Shown: positions 18,761 through 28,688 of the stretch, piece after piece
How the letters are laid out: each line of letters starts with the position of its first letter
How positions within the stretch are numbered: the first letter of the stretch is position 1
Source of the DNA: Trabulsiella guamensis ATCC 49490
Lineage (GTDB): Bacteria > Pseudomonadota > Gammaproteobacteria > Enterobacterales > Enterobacteriaceae
NCBI RefSeq assembly: GCF_000734965.1
Contig: NZ_JMTB01000077.1
Span: 1-47,661, forward strand
DNA: 47,661 nt
Direction of reading: 5' to 3'
The notes under the pieces: generated by a model
Databases searched by the model: none
Told to the model about the DNA's origin: nothing
What the model saw: the letters and a program-made list of their open reading frames with translations, nothing else
Translations under genes and position numbers: made by a program

Positions 18761-19620
18761 GATTTCGCTCCCGAACTCCATCGTGTAGTTATTGTGAATA
18801 CATCCTCAGGGCAGACATCCACACAGCGGCCGCAGGTCATGCAATCGCGGCCGGTGATCTGCACCGGACTTTGCTCATCCAGAACCGGAGCACGTAACAC
18901 ATGCGGCTCCGGGCAAACGTGAAAACAATCCATACAGCGCGAACATTTACCACGCCCTTTCGCTGACACCGTCAGCACGCCTTTGCTGCTCACCACGCCA
19001 TACAGCGCCCCCAGCGGGCAAAGATGCCCACACCAGCCATGTTCTACTACCAGCAAATCAAACAAGAACAGCGCCAGCAGCAGAAACGCGCCAGTACCAA
19101 ACCCGGACACCAGACTACGCCCTGTCAACGACACCGGGTTTATCCACTCCCAGATGAGCGTGCCGGTGATCGCTGCGCCCACCAGCACCATCACCAGCAG
19201 CAAATAGCGCAGATAACGGGGAATGGTGGCGGACTGGCTGATATCGAGCCGGCGACGAAGCCAGCTGGCGAGATCGGTAATCGGATTCACCGGGCAGACC
19301 CAACTGCAGAACAGTCGTTTCCCTGCGATGGCATAAAACAGTACGATGATAATGGCACCGGTTAGCCCGAGAACGGCGGGCAAATGACCGCTGGCGAGGC
19401 TTTGCAGAACCATCAGCGGATCGGTAAGCGGCACGGTATCGAGCAACAGACTGCCGCTGTAGTTTCCGCGCAGGATCCAGATGCCGTACCATGGTCCGCT
19501 CAGGAACATGCCGAGGATCAACAGTTGACTCACGCGGCGCAACACCAGCCATTTGTAACTGCGCCACCATCCTTTTTTCGCCAGCGCTTCACGGCCAGCG
19601 TCGCATTTACGGTTTGCCAT
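18757..19620 (-). CDS. napH: NapH, membrane ferredoxin-type quinol dehydrogenase subunit
   Basis: Inner-membrane protein of 287 residues with four hydrophobic helices, two cytoplasmic CX3CP motifs (CSWVCP and CGHLCP) and a C-terminal pair of [4Fe-4S] motifs ([13 protein letters not shown] and [12 protein letters not shown]). With NapG it forms the second quinol-oxidising route to NapAB, favouring ubiquinol. It overlaps the end of napG by 14 bases. Confidence 0.95.
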   Translation of the reverse strand: MANRKCDAGREALAKKGWWRSYKWLVLRRVSQLLILGMFLSGPWYGIWILRGNYSGSLLLDTVPLTDPLMVLQSLASGHLPAVLGLTGAIIIVLFYAIAGKRLFCSWVCPVNPITDLASWLRRRLDISQSATIPRYLRYLLLVMVLVGAAITGTLIWEWINPVSLTGRSLVSGFGTGAFLLLALFLFDLLVVEHGWCGHLCPLGALYGVVSSKGVLTVSAKGRGKCSRCMDCFHVCPEPHVLRAPVLDEQSPVQITGRDCMTCGRCVDVCPEDVFTITTRWSSGAKS

Positions 19621-20299
19621 CGCTTCCCTCCAGCCAACCGAAACGGTAGTGGTGCCCCAGTTCCCCTTTCGCCAGCGACAGCGGCAACACTTTTATTGCC
19701 GGCTGTTCCAGCACACAGGCTTTCTCGCATTTCCCGCAGCCGGTACAGGCATCGCTGTGGACAGTCGGTATAAAGCGGGCATGTTTGCCAGTGCGCATGT
19801 TGCGATCCAGTTCGAGCGTAATCGCCTTATCGATAGACGGGCAGACGCGATAGCAGACATCGCAGCGTAAGCCCTGATAGTTCAGGCAGTTTTCCTGATC
19901 GAGCAGGACTGCCAGCCCCATCCGGGCATCGTCAATAGAAGCAATTTCGCTGTCCAGCGCGCCACTCGGGCAGACCACTGCACAGGGAACGTCTTCGCAC
20001 ATTTCGCAGGGAATATCACGGGCGACGAAATACGGCGTCCCCGCCGACAACCCTGACGCCAGCGTCGCCAGCTTCAGGGTGTCGTACGGGCAAGCCTGAA
20101 CGCACTGACCGCAACGGATACAGGCACTGGCAAAGGCATTTTCCGCCAGCGCGCCTGGTGGGCGCAGCCGCACGCCACTGGCACGCGCGGTCTGCTGTTG
20201 CAAACCCAGCGCGACGCCAACGACGGTCAGCCCACCCGCTGCGCGAACCATATCACGCAGAAAGCGGCGACGACCTTGCGACTTCACGACCCGGGACAT
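19607..20299 (-). CDS. napG: NapG, periplasmic ferredoxin-type subunit
   Basis: Iron-sulphur protein of 230 residues with a twin-arginine signal ([10 protein letters not shown]) and four cysteine motifs: [35 protein letters not shown] and [11 protein letters not shown], fitting four [4Fe-4S] clusters. It works with NapH to carry electrons toward NapC or NapAB. It starts six bases after the napA stop. Confidence 0.95.
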   Translation of the reverse strand: MSRVVKSQGRRRFLRDMVRAAGGLTVVGVALGLQQQTARASGVRLRPPGALAENAFASACIRCGQCVQACPYDTLKLATLASGLSAGTPYFVARDIPCEMCEDVPCAVVCPSGALDSEIASIDDARMGLAVLLDQENCLNYQGLRCDVCYRVCPSIDKAITLELDRNMRTGKHARFIPTVHSDACTGCGKCEKACVLEQPAIKVLPLSLAKGELGHHYRFGWLEGSDGKP

Positions 20300-20305
20300 G
20301 ATACG

Positions 20306-22792
20306 TTACACCTTTGCCAGTTTAACGGCGCACTTCTTGTAATCCGTCTCTTTCGAGATCGGATCTGTCGCATCCAGCGTCAGTGCGTTGGTCAACTGTG
20401 CGGCGTCAAAGAACGCCATATACACGAGACCCTGCGGCGTACGGTTACGACCACGCGTCTCGACGATGGAGACCACTTCGCCACGGCGGGAGATGACTTT
20501 TACCTTGTCGCCACGACGCAGATTGCGTGATTTCGCATCCTGCGGGTGCATAAACACCACCCCTTCCGGGAAGGCGCGGTGCAGTTCCTCAACACGGCGA
20601 GTCATACTGCCGGTATGCCAGTGCTCCAGCACACGCCCAGTTGACAGCCAGAGATCGTATTCGCTGTCCGGCGCTTCTGCGGGCGGCTCGTACGGCAGGG
20701 CGAAAATAGTCGCTTTGCCGTCCGGCTTGCCGTAGAACTTGTAGCTCTCGCCCGCTTTCACGTACGGGTCGTTGCCTTCGCTGTATCGCCACAACGTCTC
20801 TTTCCCGTTGATGACCGGCCAGCGCAGACCGCGTGCTTTGTGGTAATCGTCGAACGGCGCCAGGTCATGGGCATGTCCGCGACCAAAGGCGGCATACTCT
20901 TCGAACAGCCCTTTTTGCAGATAGAAACCAACGTCACGGGACTCGTCATTAAGCTGCCCTTCCGCCAGCTCAGTGAGCGGGAATTTGGTGGTTTCAGCGT
21001 TCGCAAACAGCACGTCAAACAATGTTTTGCCACGCAGTTCTGGTTTCTTCGCCAGCAACTCTTCGCTCCACACCTCTTCGGTTTTGAAACGACGAGCAAA
21101 CTGGACAATCTGCCACAGGTCGGATTTTGCTTCGCCCGGTGCTTTGATCTGCTGGCGCCAGAACTGAGTACGACGCTCGGCGTTACCGTAGGCCCCTTCT
21201 TTTTCTACCCACATAGCGGTAGGCAGAATCAGATCCGCCGCCAGCGCGCTCACCGTCGGGTACGGATCGGAAACGATCACAAAGTTACGCGGATCGCGCC
21301 AGCCTGGCATACGCTCCTGGTTGATGTTCGGACCGGCCTGCATGTTGTTGGTGCACATGGTCCAGTAAACGTTCAGCTTGCCGTCTTTCAGCGCGCGATC
21401 CTGCGCCACGGCGTGCAGACCGATTTTCGGCGGAATGGTCCCTGCCGGAATATTCCACTGCTTCTCAGTGACTTCACGATGCTTCTCGTTGGTCACCACC
21501 ATGTCAGCCGGCAGACGGTGGGCGAAGGTCCCGACTTCACGCGCCGTACCGCAGGCCGAAGGCTGGCCAGTCAGTGAGAACGGCCCGCAACCCGGCTGAG
21601 AGATTTTGCCGGTCAGCAGGTGCAGGTTGTAAACGAGGTTGTTGGCCCAGACGCCACGGGTATGCTGGTTGAAGCCCATCGTCCAGTAGGAGATGACCTT
21701 TTTCTTCGGGTCAGCATAAAGCTGCGCCAGTTTTTCCAGCTGATCGGCAGGCACGCCGGACATCTGGGTGGCTTTTTCAAGGGTGTACTCCGCCACAAAT
21801 GCTTTGTAATCCTCAAAAGTCATCGGCTCGGAGGTGTCGGCGCCAGGGTTTTTCGCTTTCTGCTCCAGCGGATGGTTCGGGCGCAGACCGTAGCCGATAT
21901 CCGTCGTCCCTTTACGCAGGGTGACGTGTTTGTCGAGGAAATCCTGGTTCACCGCATTGTTCTGAATCAGATAGTTGGCGATGTAGTTGAGGATCACGAG
22001 GTCGCTTTGCGGCGTGAAGACCATACCGTTGTCAGCCAGTTCAAAGCTGCGGTGCTGGAAGGTTGAAAGTACAGCCACGGTAACGTCCGGATTGGCCAGT
22101 CGGCGGTTGGTGATGCGCGACCACAAAATCGGGTGCATCTCCGCCATGTTCGACCCCCAGAGCACAAACGCGTCGGCATGTTCGATATCATCGTAACAGC
22201 CCATCGGTTCGTCCATACCAAAGGTACGCATAAAGCCCACTACCGCCGACGCCATACAGTGGCGGGCGTTAGGATCAAGGTTGTTGGAGCGGAAACCGGC
22301 TTTGAACAGTTTCGCTGCCGCGTAACCTTCCCAGATGGTCCACTGACCGGAACCAAACATGCCGATCGATTCTGGACCTTTCTCCTTCAGCGCGGTTTTA
22401 AACTTCTCTTCCATGATGTCGAAGGCTTGTTCCCAGCTGATCGGGGTGAATTCGCCTTCTTTATTGAATTTACCGTCGGTCATACGCAGCAACGGCTGAG
22501 TAAGACGGTCTTTGCCGTACATGATTTTGGGCAGGAAATAGCCCTTAATGCAGTTCAGGCCACGGTTTACCGGGGCATCGGGGTCACCCTGACAGGCGAC
22601 AATACGGCCATTTTGCGTACCGACCAGAACGCCACACCCGGTACCACAAAAGCGGCATGGCGCCTTATCCCATTTAATGGCTTCCTGTTGCCCCACCACG
22701 GCGCGTGCAACACCGGGAACACTGAGACCGGCAGCCGCCGCAGCGGCCGCAACGGCGTTAGCTTTCATAAAGCTACGACGACTGAGTTTCAT
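20306..22792 (-). CDS. napA: NapA, periplasmic nitrate reductase catalytic subunit
   Basis: Molybdopterin guanine dinucleotide enzyme of 828 residues reducing nitrate to nitrite in the periplasm. The twin-arginine signal is LSRRSFMK. The [4Fe-4S] cysteines are Cys46, Cys49, Cys53 (CRFCGTGC) and Cys81; the molybdenum ligand is Cys179 in [10 protein letters not shown]. The substrate-binding and cofactor regions ([33 protein letters not shown]) are intact. Its start overlaps the napD stop by four bases, coupling it to its own signal-peptide chaperone. Confidence 0.98.
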   Translation of the reverse strand: MKLSRRSFMKANAVAAAAAAAGLSVPGVARAVVGQQEAIKWDKAPCRFCGTGCGVLVGTQNGRIVACQGDPDAPVNRGLNCIKGYFLPKIMYGKDRLTQPLLRMTDGKFNKEGEFTPISWEQAFDIMEEKFKTALKEKGPESIGMFGSGQWTIWEGYAAAKLFKAGFRSNNLDPNARHCMASAVVGFMRTFGMDEPMGCYDDIEHADAFVLWGSNMAEMHPILWSRITNRRLANPDVTVAVLSTFQHRSFELADNGMVFTPQSDLVILNYIANYLIQNNAVNQDFLDKHVTLRKGTTDIGYGLRPNHPLEQKAKNPGADTSEPMTFEDYKAFVAEYTLEKATQMSGVPADQLEKLAQLYADPKKKVISYWTMGFNQHTRGVWANNLVYNLHLLTGKISQPGCGPFSLTGQPSACGTAREVGTFAHRLPADMVVTNEKHREVTEKQWNIPAGTIPPKIGLHAVAQDRALKDGKLNVYWTMCTNNMQAGPNINQERMPGWRDPRNFVIVSDPYPTVSALAADLILPTAMWVEKEGAYGNAERRTQFWRQQIKAPGEAKSDLWQIVQFARRFKTEEVWSEELLAKKPELRGKTLFDVLFANAETTKFPLTELAEGQLNDESRDVGFYLQKGLFEEYAAFGRGHAHDLAPFDDYHKARGLRWPVINGKETLWRYSEGNDPYVKAGESYKFYGKPDGKATIFALPYEPPAEAPDSEYDLWLSTGRVLEHWHTGSMTRRVEELHRAFPEGVVFMHPQDAKSRNLRRGDKVKVISRRGEVVSIVETRGRNRTPQGLVYMAFFDAAQLTNALTLDATDPISKETDYKKCAVKLAKV

Positions 22793-23052
22793 GGTGCTTC
22801 CTCACCTTGCTCATCCTGCTGGTGATATACCAGCGAAACCGCCAGCACGCCCTCTGTGTTGCGTACCGACTCGATAGTGTCTAACAGCATCTGGCTTTCC
22901 GTCGCTTCAACCACCACCACCAGATTGCCGCTTGCGACATCAAAAACTGCGACTTCACAACCAGGTAGCCCGTTCAGCGTGTTGCTGATCTCAGGAACCT
23001 GCTGATTCTTTGCCTGAACCACAAGGCTACAAACCTGCCAGAGCGTTTCCAT
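22789..23052 (-). CDS. napD: NapD, NapA signal-peptide chaperone
   Basis: Cytoplasmic ferredoxin-fold chaperone of 87 residues that binds the NapA twin-arginine signal until the cofactor is loaded. CSLVVQAK and LNGLPGCEV are recognisable NapD segments. Its start lies inside the last 26 bases of napF, and its stop overlaps napA as ATGA. Confidence 0.93.
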   Translation of the reverse strand: METLWQVCSLVVQAKNQQVPEISNTLNGLPGCEVAVFDVASGNLVVVVEATESQMLLDTIESVRNTEGVLAVSLVYHQQDEQGEEAP

Positions 23053-23533
23053 GGCTATACTCCGCCGTTATTGCATTGACCGGGCAACGGGTGACGCAGG
23101 CGCCACAACCATTGCACGTTTGTTGATTTAATTCCGGTTGCCAGATACCTCTCATCCCGGGACGAAAGACAATCGCCGATGCATCACAGCTATCCTGACA
23201 ATGGCGACAGTCGATGGACTGTTGCGCCAGACAGCGTTCTCCGATGGTTATCGTGAGTTCCCATGCCCTGGTGTGGCGCGGCAAAAAAAGAGATTCGGGG
23301 CAGGCCTTCGCGCAGGCATAACAAAAGGAGCATTCGCCGCGCAGAAAATCGATGGTGGGGTACCCCCCGGATCCACGGTTCAGCACGCCGGTTTCACAGT
23401 GCTCGACACAGCGGTCACAGCGGGTACAGCGCGCGAGAAAATCCGCTTCTCCACCACTCCAGGGGGGACGGATGGCCGGAACGGCATTACGCCAGGATCC
23501 GGTTAACATGCCGCGACGTGTAACATCCACCAT
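23027..23533 (-). CDS. napF: NapF, cytoplasmic ferredoxin-type maturation protein
   Basis: Iron-sulphur protein of 168 residues and first gene of the nap-ccm operon. Cysteine motifs CTRCDRCVEHCETG, CSFCYACAKACPES, CRHCQDSCD and CNGCGACVTRCP suggest three to four [4Fe-4S] clusters. It has no export signal. In E. coli NapF binds NapA in the cytoplasm and is thought to help assemble its cluster. Confidence 0.94.
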   Translation of the reverse strand: MVDVTRRGMLTGSWRNAVPAIRPPWSGGEADFLARCTRCDRCVEHCETGVLNRGSGGYPTIDFLRGECSFCYACAKACPESLFLPRHTRAWELTITIGERCLAQQSIDCRHCQDSCDASAIVFRPGMRGIWQPELNQQTCNGCGACVTRCPVNAITAEYSHGNALAGL

Positions 23534-23860
23534 GACGACTTCCTTGCAAGGCTCAGGGATCTATCAAAAACTCTTATATTTATTGCGTACCCATCTATTA
23601 CGTACGTTATGTGAGGAAGGAGGACAGGAGCATACCCCGATGGAGGTAAAAGCCGTGGCGGGATCAAAAAGAGTTACGATTTGTTACAGTCCGGCGGCGC
23701 GACAGCGTCTGCGCAGACCAGATCACAACAGATCTGCTTTCGGACTGACTCAACGATTTAAGATAAATTCTTGCAATATGGCTGATAAAGTGAGCATCCT
23801 TTTTCAACCACTGACCGTGGGTCTGACAATGGACTTAACAACACTACAGGAAGTTAACCA
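23534..23860. promoter_or_regulatory. napF / lipoprotein divergent regulatory region
   Basis: A 327-bp spacer without a credible gene. For napF (minus strand) it holds a 7-2-7 NarP-like site TACCCCG-AT-GGAGGTA (23633-23648, centre 23640.5) and an FNR half-site (minus strand TTGAT-CCCG-CCACG, 23654-23667, centre 23660.5). The 20-bp distance equals that between the -64.5 FNR and -44.5 NarP sites I recall for E. coli napF, which would put the start of transcription near 23596. The plus-strand gene has AGGAAGT before its ATG. Confidence 0.6.
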
Positions 23861-24400
23861 ATGAAAATCAACGCCATGTTTAGCGCACTGCTGATCAGCT
23901 CTGCGCTGTTTCTCTCCGCCTGTGACAGCACCGACACCGCAGACACCGGTAACGCCACCAAAATCCTCGACGGCAAAGCCTCTATTGTGCTGCCGGAAGG
24001 TTTCGTGAAGATGCCGAAGGATCTGATGGATAAAAAATACACCAACCCGGGTCAGCGTCCGCAGGAAGCCTGGTATGTGGAAAGCGAAGGTGGCAAAGTG
24101 ACGCTCGCGTTCGCAGTAACCGAAAACCGTGTGACCGAAGCGTTGCTCCCGCAGGTAATGACCGCACTGAAAACCCAAATGAACACCTTCTCACCGGTGG
24201 TCTCTGAGATGACTATCGACGGTAAAAAAATGGCCCGTCTGGAGATGACAACGCCAGGTGTTGACGCGAAGATTTTCAACGTGATGCAGATTTCCTCCAT
24301 GGACGGGAAAATGATGATTTCGACCTTTAACGCGACGGAAGACATCAAAGATAAATACGCTCAGGCCGGTAAAGATTCCCTCTCGACCCTGAAGTATTAA
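23861..24400 (+). CDS. Putative inner-membrane lipoprotein, DcrB-like
   Basis: A 179-residue lipoprotein. The signal peptide ends in the lipobox LSAC with Cys21 as the lipidated residue; Asp22 at position +2 is the inner-membrane retention signal. The mature part ([14 protein letters not shown] at about 37) resembles the start of E. coli DcrB, also an Asp+2 lipoprotein, and shows an alternating beta-strand pattern to the end. AGGAAGT precedes the ATG. Its end overlaps the stop of the convergent cynR. Function is unknown; the position next to nap may be chance. Confidence 0.65.
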   Translation: MKINAMFSALLISSALFLSACDSTDTADTGNATKILDGKASIVLPEGFVKMPKDLMDKKYTNPGQRPQEAWYVESEGGKVTLAFAVTENRVTEALLPQVMTALKTQMNTFSPVVSEMTIDGKKMARLEMTTPGVDAKIFNVMQISSMDGKMMISTFNATEDIKDKYAQAGKDSLSTLKY

Positions 24401-25311
24401 TCACTCCCTTGCTGGCGTTTCGGAGGAAGCGCTACTTTGTCCGCTTCCTCCAGCGCCATCGCCACAAACGCACGTGCGGCGGCGGTCTGCCAGGCTCCCT
24501 TGCGCTGCATGAGTACCGCGGTTCTTTCCAGCAATGGCGGTGTCAGCGATACCGCAATCAAATCATCGCGCTGCACCGCAATGGCGGCCGGTAACAGCGT
24601 CGATAACGGCGTCCGGCGGATCAGCGATAATACTGCGTTGATCGAGTTGGCTTCCATCGCCACCTGCGGGCGTAATCCCATCTGACGGCAGTAGCGATCA
24701 ATCTGTTCGCGCGTAGCGAATTCCGCACTCAACAGAATCAGTTTTTCCTCGTTAAGCACACTCAGCCCGACAGATTTTTGTTGCGCCAGCGGATGATGAC
24801 GGGCCACGACCAGAGCAAGCGTTTCGGTGAGCAGCGTCTGTGCGTCGATATCCGGCGAGTGCACTTCATCAAACGCGATCCCCACATCCAGTTCATCATT
24901 GACCAGCAGCTCTTCAATTTTGTCCTGCGACATCTCCTGCAGCTGCAACGTCACATTGGGGTAACGTGCGTAAAACGCGGCAATCAGCGGCCCGATGAAA
25001 TACGCCGTAAAGGTCGGCGTGACGGCAACACGCAACGAACCCCGGCTTAAATCTTCGACATCATGAATCGCCCGTTTTCCCTCTTCCAGCGCCTGCAGCG
25101 CGTTTCGTGCATAGCGAAGCCAGGCCTCGCCCGCATCGGTCAGCCGGGTGTTGCGTCCGGTACGATCGAACAACTGCGCGCCCAGTAAGCTCTCCAGTTG
25201 TTTTATCTGCTGCGATAGCGCGGGTTGCGAGACATGCAACGCCGCAGCCGCACGCGTGAAACCATGGTGTTCGGCGACGGCGAGAAAATAATGGATATGT
25301 CGGAACAGCAT
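24397..25311 (-). CDS. cynR: CynR, LysR-type activator of the cyanate operon
   Basis: LysR-family regulator of 304 residues. The winged helix-turn-helix is at residues 1-60 ([20 protein letters not shown]) and the co-inducer domain follows, with [20 protein letters not shown] as in E. coli CynR. Cyanate is the inducer. The frame opens at 25335, but ATG 25311 (MLFRHIHYF) has AGGTGG four bases upstream and matches the known start. It is divergent from cynT across 110 bp and would repress itself and activate cynTS and the genes after it. Confidence 0.93.
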   Translation of the reverse strand: MLFRHIHYFLAVAEHHGFTRAAAALHVSQPALSQQIKQLESLLGAQLFDRTGRNTRLTDAGEAWLRYARNALQALEEGKRAIHDVEDLSRGSLRVAVTPTFTAYFIGPLIAAFYARYPNVTLQLQEMSQDKIEELLVNDELDVGIAFDEVHSPDIDAQTLLTETLALVVARHHPLAQQKSVGLSVLNEEKLILLSAEFATREQIDRYCRQMGLRPQVAMEANSINAVLSLIRRTPLSTLLPAAIAVQRDDLIAVSLTPPLLERTAVLMQRKGAWQTAAARAFVAMALEEADKVALPPKRQQGSD

Positions 25312-25329
25312 CTGACCACCTATAAGTTT

Positions 25330-25372
25330 TTCCAATAGACTCCATCATAAATGAGTCTTTTATCTTATGGAA
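25330..25372. promoter_or_regulatory. Probable CynR operator
   Basis: AGACTC (25338-25343) and GAGTCT (25354-25359) form a perfect inverted repeat with a 10-bp spacer, flanked by an outer imperfect repeat TTCCAATA (25330-25337) / TTATGGAA (25365-25372). The region lies between cynR and cynT, where LysR-type activators bind. Assignment to CynR is by position. Confidence 0.55.
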
Positions 25373-25421
25373 TGATCCGCGTAGCCTTCTCGTCATCGCA
25401 TAGCGAGACAGAGGATTTATC

Positions 25422-26081
25422 GTGAAAGAGATTATTGACGGCTTTCTGAAATTTCAGCGTGACGCATTTCCTGAACGTGCTGATTTATTCAAACGCCTTG
25501 CCACACAGCAAAACCCACGCGCGCTATTCATCTCCTGCTCAGACAGCCGCCTGGTGCCCGAACTGGTGACGCAACGCGAACCCGGCGATCTGTTTGTGAT
25601 CCGCAACGCCGGGAATATCGTGCCCTCGTACGGCCCGGAACCCGGCGGCGTCACCGCCTCAGTAGAGTACGCGGTTGCCGCGCTGCGGGTCTCAGACATT
25701 GTGATTTGCGGCCATTCCGACTGCGGCGCCATGACCGCCATTGCCGGTTGTCATTGCCTCGACAACATGCCTGCTGTCGGTCACTGGCTGCGCTACGCCG
25801 ACTCCGCCCGGGTGGTTAATGAAGCGCGGGAGCACCTGAACCTGCATGACAAAACCGCCTCAATGGTACGCGAAAACGTCATCGCCCAACTGGCCAATAT
25901 TCAGACTCACCCTTCGGTACGTCTGGCGCTCGAAGAAGGACGCATCGCCCTGCATGGCTGGGTATATGACATCGAGAGCGGCGAAATCACAGCTTATGAC
26001 GGCGTGACCCGCCAGTTCGTATCGCTGGCAGAAAACCCGGAGACACGCGCCATGCCTTATCGTCCGGCGTCTGCGGCATAA
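25422..26081 (+). CDS. cynT: CynT, beta-class carbonic anhydrase
   Basis: Zinc enzyme of 219 residues that turns CO2 into bicarbonate, the second substrate of cyanase, and so keeps cellular bicarbonate from being lost during cyanate breakdown. Zinc ligands Cys39, His98 and Cys101 ([16 protein letters not shown]) and the Asp41/Arg43 pair are present. First gene of the cyn operon. Confidence 0.95.
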   Translation: MKEIIDGFLKFQRDAFPERADLFKRLATQQNPRALFISCSDSRLVPELVTQREPGDLFVIRNAGNIVPSYGPEPGGVTASVEYAVAALRVSDIVICGHSDCGAMTAIAGCHCLDNMPAVGHWLRYADSARVVNEAREHLNLHDKTASMVRENVIAQLANIQTHPSVRLALEEGRIALHGWVYDIESGEITAYDGVTRQFVSLAENPETRAMPYRPASAA

Positions 26082-26585
<504 letters not shown>

Positions 26586-26597
26586 CAGGAGTAAACG

Positions 26598-27056
26598 ATG
26601 CCTTCTCATGATGACTACCTGCAACAAGCGCTGACACTGGCAGAAAAGAATGTTGAGCAGGGTGGACGTCCGTTTGGCGCGGTGATTGTGCGCAAGGGTG
26701 AAGTGGTGGCGGAAGCCGTGAATACATTACATCTTGATGACGATCCCACTGGCCATGCGGAGCTGAACGGGATACGGGCGGTATCCGCCCGATCAGGCAG
26801 CGCGGCACTGCGCGAATGTACTGTGTATGCCAGCGGACAACCCTGCCCGATGTGCCTGAGCGCGATGTATCTTACTGGCGTGCGGGAAGTGTATTTTGCC
26901 AACAGCAACAACGATGGTGAACGTTTCAGTCTCTCTACTGCCGCCATCTATCAGCAGTTACAGCAACCCACAGAGCAACAATCGCTGCCGGTTTATCACC
27001 GTCCACAGGCAAACGGTATTGCGCTGTACGCGCGATGGGCACAAAAACAGTCATGA
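26598..27056 (+). CDS. Nucleoside/guanine deaminase-like protein in the cyn operon
   Basis: Cytidine-deaminase-fold protein of 152 residues. Zinc and catalytic motifs are HAE (His53, Glu55) and PCPMC (Cys83, Cys86); RPFGAVIV near 24 and DDPTGHAELNGIR near 49 resemble B. subtilis guanine deaminase (GuaD) more than cytosine deaminase. AGGAG precedes the ATG. It follows cynS by 12 bp and its TGA overlaps the ATG of cynX, so it is an internal member of the operon. E. coli cynTSX has no such gene. Substrate unknown: guanine, another aminopurine or pyrimidine, or a small cyanate-related amide are all possible. Confidence 0.85.
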   Translation: MPSHDDYLQQALTLAEKNVEQGGRPFGAVIVRKGEVVAEAVNTLHLDDDPTGHAELNGIRAVSARSGSAALRECTVYASGQPCPMCLSAMYLTGVREVYFANSNNDGERFSLSTAAIYQQLQQPTEQQSLPVYHRPQANGIALYARWAQKQS

Positions 27057-28234
27057 ATAAAACACCACGTTTTGGTCTGATGCTGTTGGTTCTGGTGCTG
27101 ATGGGTCTCAATATGCGGCCGCTGTTGACCTCCGTCGGGCCGCTACTGCCGCAATTGCGCGCCGCCAGCGGGATGAGTTTTACCGTCGCCGCCCTGCTCA
27201 CTGCGTTACCGGTGGTGGCGATGGGCGGGCTGGCGCTGGCGGGAAGCTGGATCAACACGCACATCAGCGAGCGCAACAGTGTAGCGCTGAGCTTACTGAT
27301 GGTGGCTACGGGCGCACTGTTGCGCGAACTGGCGCCGCAAAGCGTAGTGCTGCTGAGCAGCGCGCTGCTCGGCGGGATCGGCATAGGGATCATTCAGGTG
27401 GTCATGCCGACGGTCATCAAACGCCTTTTTCATCGCCGTATGCCGCAGGTCATGGGTCTGTGGTCCGCCGCGCTGATGGGCGGTGGCGGCCTCGGCGCCG
27501 CGCTGACGCCGTGGCTCGCCGCGCACAGCGATGTCTGGCATCGATCACTCGCCTGGTGGGCGTTGCCCGCCGTTATCGCGTTGATCGGCTGGTGGCCGAA
27601 CAGCAAATCGCTGGCGCAGGATGAACAAAAAACAGCATCGACACGCGTGCGTATCACTTTTCATCCCCGCGCGTGGACCCTGGGGCTCTATTTCGGCGTC
27701 ATCAATGGCGGCTACGCGAGCCTGATCGCCTGGCTGCCGCCGTATTACATTCAGCTTGGCACCAGCGCCCAGTTCAGCGGCACATTACTGGCGTTGATGA
27801 CTGTCGGGCAAACTGCGGGAGCGCTAATCCTGCCGATGCTGGCGCGCCGTCAGGATCGCCGATTTCTGCTGATGCTCGCTCTCCTCCTGCAGATGATCGG
27901 TTTCTGTGGGTTTATTGCCGCCCCGCTGCATATGTCCATTTTTTGGGCGGTTATCTGCGGCTTTGGCCTCGGTGGCGCGTTTCCGCTTTGCCTGGTCCTG
28001 GCGCTTGACCACGCCTCTCATCCAGTGATTGCCGGACGGCTGGTCGCCTTTATGCAGGGCATTGGTTTTATCATTGCCGGGCTCTCACCATACCTTTCCG
28101 GCGTGCTGCGCAGTCTCAGCGGCAATTATCTTATGGACTGGACTTTTCACGCCTTCTGCGTGGCAGGGTTAATGTTGTTAACGCTGCGGTTTGTTCCTGC
28201 GCACTACCCGCCAGAGTGGATCGAGAAAATCTGA
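27053..28234 (+). CDS. cynX: CynX, MFS transporter of the cyanate operon
   Basis: Twelve-helix major facilitator protein of 393 residues. MRPLLTSVGPLLPQLRAASG, LLGGIGIGIIQVVMP and GGGGLGAALTPWL are close to E. coli CynX. Its transport role is not firmly established in E. coli; cyanate or a related compound is assumed. ATG 27053 is chosen because it overlaps the deaminase stop (ATGA); an earlier in-frame start at 27035 would lie inside the deaminase gene. Confidence 0.9.
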   Translation: MNKTPRFGLMLLVLVLMGLNMRPLLTSVGPLLPQLRAASGMSFTVAALLTALPVVAMGGLALAGSWINTHISERNSVALSLLMVATGALLRELAPQSVVLLSSALLGGIGIGIIQVVMPTVIKRLFHRRMPQVMGLWSAALMGGGGLGAALTPWLAAHSDVWHRSLAWWALPAVIALIGWWPNSKSLAQDEQKTASTRVRITFHPRAWTLGLYFGVINGGYASLIAWLPPYYIQLGTSAQFSGTLLALMTVGQTAGALILPMLARRQDRRFLLMLALLLQMIGFCGFIAAPLHMSIFWAVICGFGLGGAFPLCLVLALDHASHPVIAGRLVAFMQGIGFIIAGLSPYLSGVLRSLSGNYLMDWTFHAFCVAGLMLLTLRFVPAHYPPEWIEKI

Positions 28235-28564
28235 CAGACAGCGGCCGAAATACCCGCGAAATCAATAAGGTAATTCAGCCCTTTTTTACCGTTTCGAAGC
28301 GTCGCCCGAATGCAATATATTACTCTGCGAAATTAATCTGTCGCCGAATCACGACAGTTGTAAGTCGCTAAAAATAAATAAAAAAATCCCTCTTGCTACC
28401 CCTCATTTTTAGGCGTACATTAGCGCCGTCTGGAGCGAGATCGCACAGAATTCCGAGGTGGTGCCACAGCGAAACCGGGAGTATTCCTAAAACGGTTTCG
28501 GGCTGGTGTCAGCTCTCTATAATCAGTTACTTGAGCGTATCAGTACAACGCGGAGTGGTGAGAC
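28235..28564 (+). promoter_or_regulatory. cynX-ypdK spacer with candidate promoter and structured leader
   Basis: 330 bp without a credible larger gene. A sigma-70-like promoter TTGCTA (28393-28398) - 17 bp - TACATT (28416-28421) would start a transcript near 28428 and give ypdK a leader of about 137 bases. In it CGAAACCG (28470-28477) and CGGTTTCG (28493-28500) form a perfect 8-bp stem with a 15-base loop. I saw no convincing cyn terminator. Confidence 0.45.
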
Positions 28565-28636
28565 GTGAAATATTTCTTTATGGGCATTTCTTTTATGGTC
28601 ATCGTTTGGGCCGGTACCTTTGCCCTGATGATCTAA
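28565..28636 (+). CDS. ypdK: YpdK, 23-residue membrane small protein
   Basis: GTG-initiated small gene of 23 codons plus TAA, too short for usual gene finders. The product begins MKYFFMGISF, is almost entirely one hydrophobic helix and ends GTFALMI, which as far as I recall equals E. coli YpdK. GGTGAG and GGAG lie just upstream. The place next to alaC is the same as in E. coli. Function is not known; a single-pass inner-membrane location is predicted. Confidence 0.9.
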   Translation: MKYFFMGISFMVIVWAGTFALMI

Positions 28637-28650
28637 ACTGAGCATAATGC

Positions 28651-28688
28651 AAAAAAAACAGGAGCCATCTGGCTCCTGTTTGCGTTTT
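28651..28688. terminator. Bidirectional terminator between ypdK and alaC
   Basis: AACAGGAGCC (28657-28666) / GGCTCCTGTT (28671-28680) form a 10-bp perfect stem with a 4-base loop. On the plus strand it is followed by TTGCGTTTT; on the minus strand an eight-base T run (28651-28658) follows, so it can end both ypdK and alaC transcripts. Confidence 0.85.

Noticed and set aside
20840-21577. 245-codon open frame opposite napA
   Set aside because: Lies wholly inside napA on the other strand, with no ribosome site or family resemblance.
28393-28641. 82-codon frame across the ypdK leader
   Set aside because: Overlaps ypdK in another frame, has no good ribosome site and no recognisable sequence; ypdK is the real gene.
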